DNA from: an uncultured Rhodocyclaceae bacterium
GTDB taxonomy: Bacteria > Pseudomonadota > Gammaproteobacteria > Burkholderiales > Rhodocyclaceae
Length of the DNA: 10,640 nucleotides
Assembly (NCBI GenBank): GCA_903930805.1
Contig: CAIYZZ010000448.1
Span: 1 to 10,640, forward strand
Direction: 5' to 3'
Of the stretch, positions 7,512-10,640 are shown piece after piece. A program made the translations under genes and the position numbers. The notes under the pieces are model-generated. The model did no database searches and was not told where the DNA came from. It was given only the letters and a program-made list of their open reading frames with translations. Position 1 is the first letter of the stretch, and each line of letters opens with the position of its first letter.

Positions 7512-8384
7512 ATGCACCGCGACCGCTTCTTCACTCTCGCCGCCTCCTGCCCTGACCGCACCGGTATCATCGCGCGCGTTACCGGCTTCATCGCTGAGCA
7601 CCAAGGTTGGATTCTCGAATCGAGTTTCCACGCCGACGATGCGGATGAAATGAGGGCTGCCCGCTACTTCATGCGCATCGAGGTCAAGGCGGCTTCACTG
7701 CCCTTCATGCTCACCGAGTTCCGTGAGCGCTTTGCACCGATCGCGCACGAACTTGAAATGGACTGGAAGATCAGTGACAGCGCGGTGAAGAAGCGCGTCG
7801 TCGTGCTCGTCAGCAAGCAGGAGCACTGCCTCTACGACCTGCTGGCGCGCTGGCAAGCGAAGGAACTCGACATCGAGATTCCCTGCGTGATCTCGAACCA
7901 TGACACCTTCAAGGGCTTTGTCGAGTGGCACGGTATTCCCTTTCATCACGTGCCCGTCACCCCCGACAACAAACCGCAAGCCTATGCCGAGGTGCAACGC
8001 CTGTTCGAGGAATCGCATGGCGACACGATGGTGCTGGCGCGCTACATGCAGATCCTTTCACCCGAACTGTGCGCCGCACATCCGGGCAAGATCCTCAACA
8101 TCCACCACAGCTTCCTGCCCAGCTTCGTCGGCGCCAAGCCCTACCACCAGGCTTACACGCGCGGCGTGAAACTGATCGGCGCCACCTGCCATTACGTCAC
8201 GAGTGAACTGGACCAGGGACCAATCATCGAGCAGGACGTGATCCGCATCGACCACTCCGATTCGCCCGAAGACATGGTGCGCTACGGCAAGGACATCGAA
8301 AAAACCGTGTTGGCGCGCGGCCTGCGCTACCACCTTGAAGACCGTGTGCTGGTGCACGGCAACAAGACCGTGGTGTTCCGCTAA
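7512..8384 (+). CDS. purU: formyltetrahydrofolate deformylase (PurU)
   Basis: This 290-residue cytoplasmic enzyme hydrolyses 10-formyl-THF to THF and formate, balancing one-carbon pools and, in E. coli, supplying formate for PurT-dependent purine synthesis. Residues 1-85 form an ACT regulatory domain (SCPDRTGIIARVTGFI, then QGWILESSFHAD). Residues 95-275 form the formyl-transferase fold, with KRVVVLVSKQEHCLYDLL, PCVISNH and the catalytic region NIHHSFLPSFVGAKPYHQA. Asn196, His198 and Asp234 (in ELDQGPIIEQDV) correspond to the Asn/His/Asp triad of GAR transformylase. The length is typical. ATG at 7512 is chosen because it gives the family N-terminus; a TTG at 7497, overlapping the thrH stop, is an alternative, and neither has a strong ribosome site. 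It follows thrH by 11 bases and overlaps the next gene by one. Confidence 0.95.
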   Translation: MHRDRFFTLAASCPDRTGIIARVTGFIAEHQGWILESSFHADDADEMRAARYFMRIEVKAASLPFMLTEFRERFAPIAHELEMDWKISDSAVKKRVVVLVSKQEHCLYDLLARWQAKELDIEIPCVISNHDTFKGFVEWHGIPFHHVPVTPDNKPQAYAEVQRLFEESHGDTMVLARYMQILSPELCAAHPGKILNIHHSFLPSFVGAKPYHQAYTRGVKLIGATCHYVTSELDQGPIIEQDVIRIDHSDSPEDMVRYGKDIEKTVLARGLRYHLEDRVLVHGNKTVVFR

Positions 8385-8821
8385 TGGATTGGGTAAATTT
8401 CAAAAGACAACTCGCGCGTGAAGCGAGTGAATACCTTGCCGACCTGCGCGAGATCCGCGACGATCTAAAAAGCGCCGAAGGCTGGATCGCGTTCGGGCTG
8501 ATCGTGATGGCTGCCCTGATGACCATCGCCTGGCTCATCGTCAGCCTGGGTTTCAACCCGGAGAACGAACATATCAGCGCCCTCCTGTACAAACTGCGCC
8601 TGCGCTCCTGCCGGCCGATTGATAATTTCAGCGGCGTGATTGTCTTCGTTGATTTTTTCCTGCTGCTGTTTCTCACCGTCATCACGCTGGGCAACTCTGT
8701 CCGCATGGCCGCCCGCGTCAAGCGCGGCTGGGCGCGCGAGCCGCGCGATCTGATCATTTCGGCGCTACTGATGCTGGTTGTCGGCATCGGCGGCATCATC
8801 TACATGCGCTGGATCTGCTGA
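8384..8821 (+). CDS. membrane protein of unknown function, three predicted helices
   Basis: This 145-residue protein is not one I recognise. It begins with a charged amphipathic stretch (1-33, FKRQLAREASEYLADLREIR). Three hydrophobic segments then follow at about 35-56, 84-104 and 122-141, and it ends MRWIC. The loop between helices 1 and 2 holds one cysteine (Cys76), and a basic loop RMAARVKRGWAREPRD (107-122) lies between helices 2 and 3. By the positive-inside rule the basic loop should be cytoplasmic. The start ATG shares its A with the purU stop (TAATG), and no Shine-Dalgarno is visible, so translation probably depends on ribosomes finishing purU. It is the last gene of the yheS-thrH-purU cluster and ends 19 bases from a convergent gene. 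A real gene is likely from its hydrophobic pattern and spacing; the function is unknown. Confidence 0.75.
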   Translation: MDWVNFKRQLAREASEYLADLREIRDDLKSAEGWIAFGLIVMAALMTIAWLIVSLGFNPENEHISALLYKLRLRSCRPIDNFSGVIVFVDFFLLLFLTVITLGNSVRMAARVKRGWAREPRDLIISALLMLVVGIGGIIYMRWIC

Positions 8822-8840
8822 AGTTAGCGGTTAGCGGAAA

Positions 8841-9236
8841 TTAATTGCGGAGTTTCAGATGGTTAATTACGCAGGTCAATAACCCTTCAGGGTCGATTGG
8901 TTTGGTAATGTAATCGACAGCCCCAAGAGTACGCCAATCTGTCTTGCCTTCCGTTTCACTGATCGACGTTACGAATATAACGGGGATGTCCTTGGAGAGT
9001 GGGTCTTCCTTGAGGCGGCGACAAACTTCATAGCCATCCATTTCAGGCATCATTATGTCGAGCAGAACCAAATCAATAGGTTGGCTTGAAACAATCGACA
9101 GCGCTCGCTCACCGTTAGTAACCAACTTCACTGTGTAATGAGGCTCCAGAATTTCGCTGATTAGCGAGAGATTATTCGGTATGTCGTCGACTACAAGGAT
9201 CGTAGGTCGAGACACTGATTGTTCAGTAAGTCCCAT
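8841..9236 (-). CDS. stand-alone response regulator receiver domain
   Basis: This 131-residue protein is a single CheY-like receiver domain. It has the acidic pair Asp17-Asp18 (ILVVDDIPNN), phosphoacceptor Asp60 (LVLLDIMMPEMDGYEV), Thr90 (VIFVTS) and Lys112 (DYITKPI), so it should accept phosphate from a histidine kinase. There is no output domain: it stops right after NHLKLRN, a point where closely similar receivers usually run on into an HD-GYP or other effector. No kinase is encoded in the window. The start is supported by GAGGGGG seven bases upstream (9244-9250, minus strand). DNA here is about 47-48% GC in two 60-base lines counted, well below neighbouring genes, which hints at separate origin. 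It may be a single-domain signalling relay or the remnant of a longer regulator. Confidence 0.88.
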   Translation of the reverse strand: MGLTEQSVSRPTILVVDDIPNNLSLISEILEPHYTVKLVTNGERALSIVSSQPIDLVLLDIMMPEMDGYEVCRRLKEDPLSKDIPVIFVTSISETEGKTDWRTLGAVDYITKPIDPEGLLTCVINHLKLRN

Positions 9237-9604
9237 GAATCGTCCCCCTCATTCGATGACGTATTGTAGCCCCCACTCCTCATGTAACACAGGGGGCGGA
9301 TGCAAATCTGTAGAAATCCTACACCAGAAAATGCCAACGGTAATCGATAGGAAGAGCCGAATGGCTGCAACCAGTTGCCAACCTACGTCGCAGCGTCAAG
9401 GTAATTTCGCCTTGAGCTTCGGCCTCGCATCTGTTTTCCTCAGCCACACCTTCCAGTTCGGCCAACCATCTGCCGTCGCAACTCATCCGGAAGTTGAAGG
9501 CCGCCTGTCTCTTGATGGCCGAATCGAGACGACCGGCTTCGCCGCAAATTCCAAGCCCATGGTATTGGGCGCTGAGCAGTTGATATCAGTCTCGAAATCC
9601 GGAT
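9237..9604. other. 368-base spacer without a convincing gene
   Basis: This lies between the receiver gene start and the amtB terminator. Near its left end are the receiver's ribosome site (9244-9250) and a possible -10 box TACAAT on the minus strand (plus-strand ATTGTA at 9263-9268) with no matching -35. The rest shows two open frames that are codon-aligned antisense copies of each other. The plus frame runs to the TAG at 9604-9606, with an ATG at 9361. The minus frame runs from a TGA near 9587 to a TAG near 9328. Neither has a clear ribosome site or a family motif I recognise. It may be a degraded gene, a dispersed repeat or an element remnant. GC is intermediate (53% in one 60-base line counted). 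Confidence 0.4.
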
Positions 9605-9609
9605 AGCCC

Positions 9610-9644
9610 AAAAAAACGGGCACCGCCTTGTGGGGGGGTGCCCG
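9610..9644 (-). terminator. Rho-independent terminator of amtB
   Basis: On the minus strand CGGGCACC (9644-9637) pairs with GGTGCCCG (9624-9617), a perfect eight-base-pair GC-rich stem around a 12-base loop. It is followed by seven T (plus-strand A at 9610-9616). It lies 45 bases past the amtB stop and is correctly oriented for it. The inverted repeat could also fold on the plus strand but has no T tract there. Confidence 0.92.
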
Positions 9645-9688
9645 AATCCACTTTGGAAGCGGAGGGAGGGTAAAGGATCAGCTCATTT

Positions 9689-10640
9689 TCAGTAGTGGTA
9701 AGCCGATTCGCCGTGGGCGGTGATGTCAAGGCCTTCGCGCTCTTCATCTTCCGGTACCCGCAAGCCGACCAGAATATCGACGATCTTATAGCAGATGAAG
9801 GCGACGACGCCGGACCAGACGATGACCGTGCCGACACCCCAGAGCTGGCTGATGACCTGCGCCGTCATGTCGTAGTCGCCAACCTTGTTGGCCACGTAGT
9901 CATACACTCCTGTGCCGCCGAGGCTGGGTGCGGCAAACACGCCGGTCAGCACGGAGCCGAGGATGCCGCCGACGCCATGCACGCCGAAGACGTCGAGCGC
10001 ATCGTCCGCGCCGAGTATCTTCTTGAGGCCATTCACACCCCAAAGGCAGACCACACCGGCCAGCAGTCCGAGGACGATCGCGCCCATCGGGCCGACGAAG
10101 CCGCAGGCCGGGGTGATTGCGACGAGGCCGGCGACGGCACCCGAAGCAGCACCCAGCATCGAAGGTTTGCCCTTGAACATCCATTCGGCGAGCATCCAGG
10201 AGAGTGTTGCGGCGGCCGTGGCGACCAGAGTGTTGACCATCGCGAGAGCAGCGAGACCGGTGGCTTCGAGATTGGAACCGGCGTTGAAACCGAACCAGCC
10301 CACCCACAGCATCGCGGCACCCACCATGGTCAGCGTCAGGCTGTGCGGCGTCATCGATTCCTTGCCGTAGCCAACGCGCTTGCCGATCATGAAGGCGCCG
10401 ACGATACCGGCCATGGCGGCGTTGATGTGCACCACCGTGCCACCGGCGAAGTCGAGCGCACCCTTGGCGTAGAGGAAGCCGGCAGCTGCAAGCATCTTGT
10501 CAAGCGAAGCCGCGTCAGTCACCGCATCCGGGCCGTCCCAGTACCAAACCATGTGTGCCATCGGCAGGTAAGAGAAGCTGAACCAGAGCACCGAGAACAG
10601 CAGCACCGCCGAGAACTTGATGCGTTCGGCGAAGGCACCG
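9689..10640 (-). CDS. amtB: ammonium transporter AmtB, C-terminal part (5' end outside window)
   Basis: The frame is open through the right edge, giving 316 residues; the true start lies beyond 10640, so the GTG at 10606 is internal. This is an Amt/Rh channel that moves ammonium across the inner membrane. In fragment numbering it has the AHMVW tryptophan (Trp32, equivalent to E. coli Trp148), Asp63 and His71 (LDFAGGTVVHINAA), and Asp213 and His221 (DDALDVFGVHGVGG), the paired-histidine pore residues. Multiple hydrophobic helices follow. The loop between AHMVW and LDFAGG is longer than in E. coli, as in many betaproteobacterial Amt proteins. The cytoplasmic tail EREGLDITAHGESAYHY is typical of channels blocked by the PII protein GlnK, so GlnK control and an upstream glnK are expected. 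A strong terminator follows the gene. Confidence 0.96.
   Translation of the reverse strand, partial: GAFAERIKFSAVLLFSVLWFSFSYLPMAHMVWYWDGPDAVTDAASLDKMLAAAGFLYAKGALDFAGGTVVHINAAMAGIVGAFMIGKRVGYGKESMTPHSLTLTMVGAAMLWVGWFGFNAGSNLEATGLAALAMVNTLVATAAATLSWMLAEWMFKGKPSMLGAASGAVAGLVAITPACGFVGPMGAIVLGLLAGVVCLWGVNGLKKILGADDALDVFGVHGVGGILGSVLTGVFAAPSLGGTGVYDYVANKVGDYDMTAQVISQLWGVGTVIVWSGVVAFICYKIVDILVGLRVPEDEEREGLDITAHGESAYHY

Noticed and set aside
8823..8836. Tandem repeat of GTTAGCG (two copies) in the convergent gap
   Set aside because: Two copies of a heptamer are too little to call a repeat element, and no terminator hairpin or T tract accompanies it.
9912..10370. A plus-strand open frame of 152 codons across amtB
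   Set aside because: It is antisense to well-conserved AmtB helices, is Pro/Ala/Thr-rich and has no ribosome site.

Overview
The window looks like ordinary chromosomal DNA from a high-GC betaproteobacterium, probably of the Rhodocyclales/Nitrosomonadales type. The reasons are the GshA-type glutamate-cysteine ligase common in that group, an AmtB with the longer outer loop often seen in betaproteobacteria, and coding DNA that reaches about 70% GC (72% in the one 60-base line counted inside the ABC-F gene). I see no rRNA, tRNA, CRISPR array, transposase, integrase or phage gene. The assignment to a group is inference from remembered families, not from a search.

Left part (1-3169). A radical SAM gene, cut by the left edge, runs rightward to 789. 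Facing it is a leftward pair read as gshA (3169 to 1868) then apbE (1871 to 834), joined by a four-base ATGA overlap. This is a glutathione-synthesis enzyme followed by a lipoprotein flavin transferase.

Middle (3170-8821). A 73-base divergent gap separates gshA from a rightward HDOD-domain gene (3243-4454). Facing that is a small leftward gene for a secreted, charged, probably coiled-coil protein (4916 to 4467). A 47-base divergent gap then leads to a tight rightward cluster: yheS (ABC-F ATPase), thrH (phosphoserine phosphatase/homoserine phosphotransferase), purU (formyl-THF deformylase) and a three-helix membrane protein of unknown function. The gaps in the cluster are 29 and 11 bases and finally a one-base overlap, so it is probably one operon. 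ThrH and PurU both bear on serine/one-carbon balance.

Right part (8822-10640). From about 8830 to 9610 base composition drops (47-53% GC in three 60-base lines counted). This stretch holds a leftward stand-alone receiver domain and about 370 bases with no convincing gene. A strong Rho-independent terminator (9610-9644) ends the leftward amtB ammonium-transporter gene, which is cut by the right edge.

I did not find a convincing new multi-gene system. The points most worth a second look are the low-GC block with its receiver-only regulator and unexplained spacer, an ApbE with a changed metal-site residue, an eight-base C tract in gshA, and the unknown membrane protein coupled to purU.
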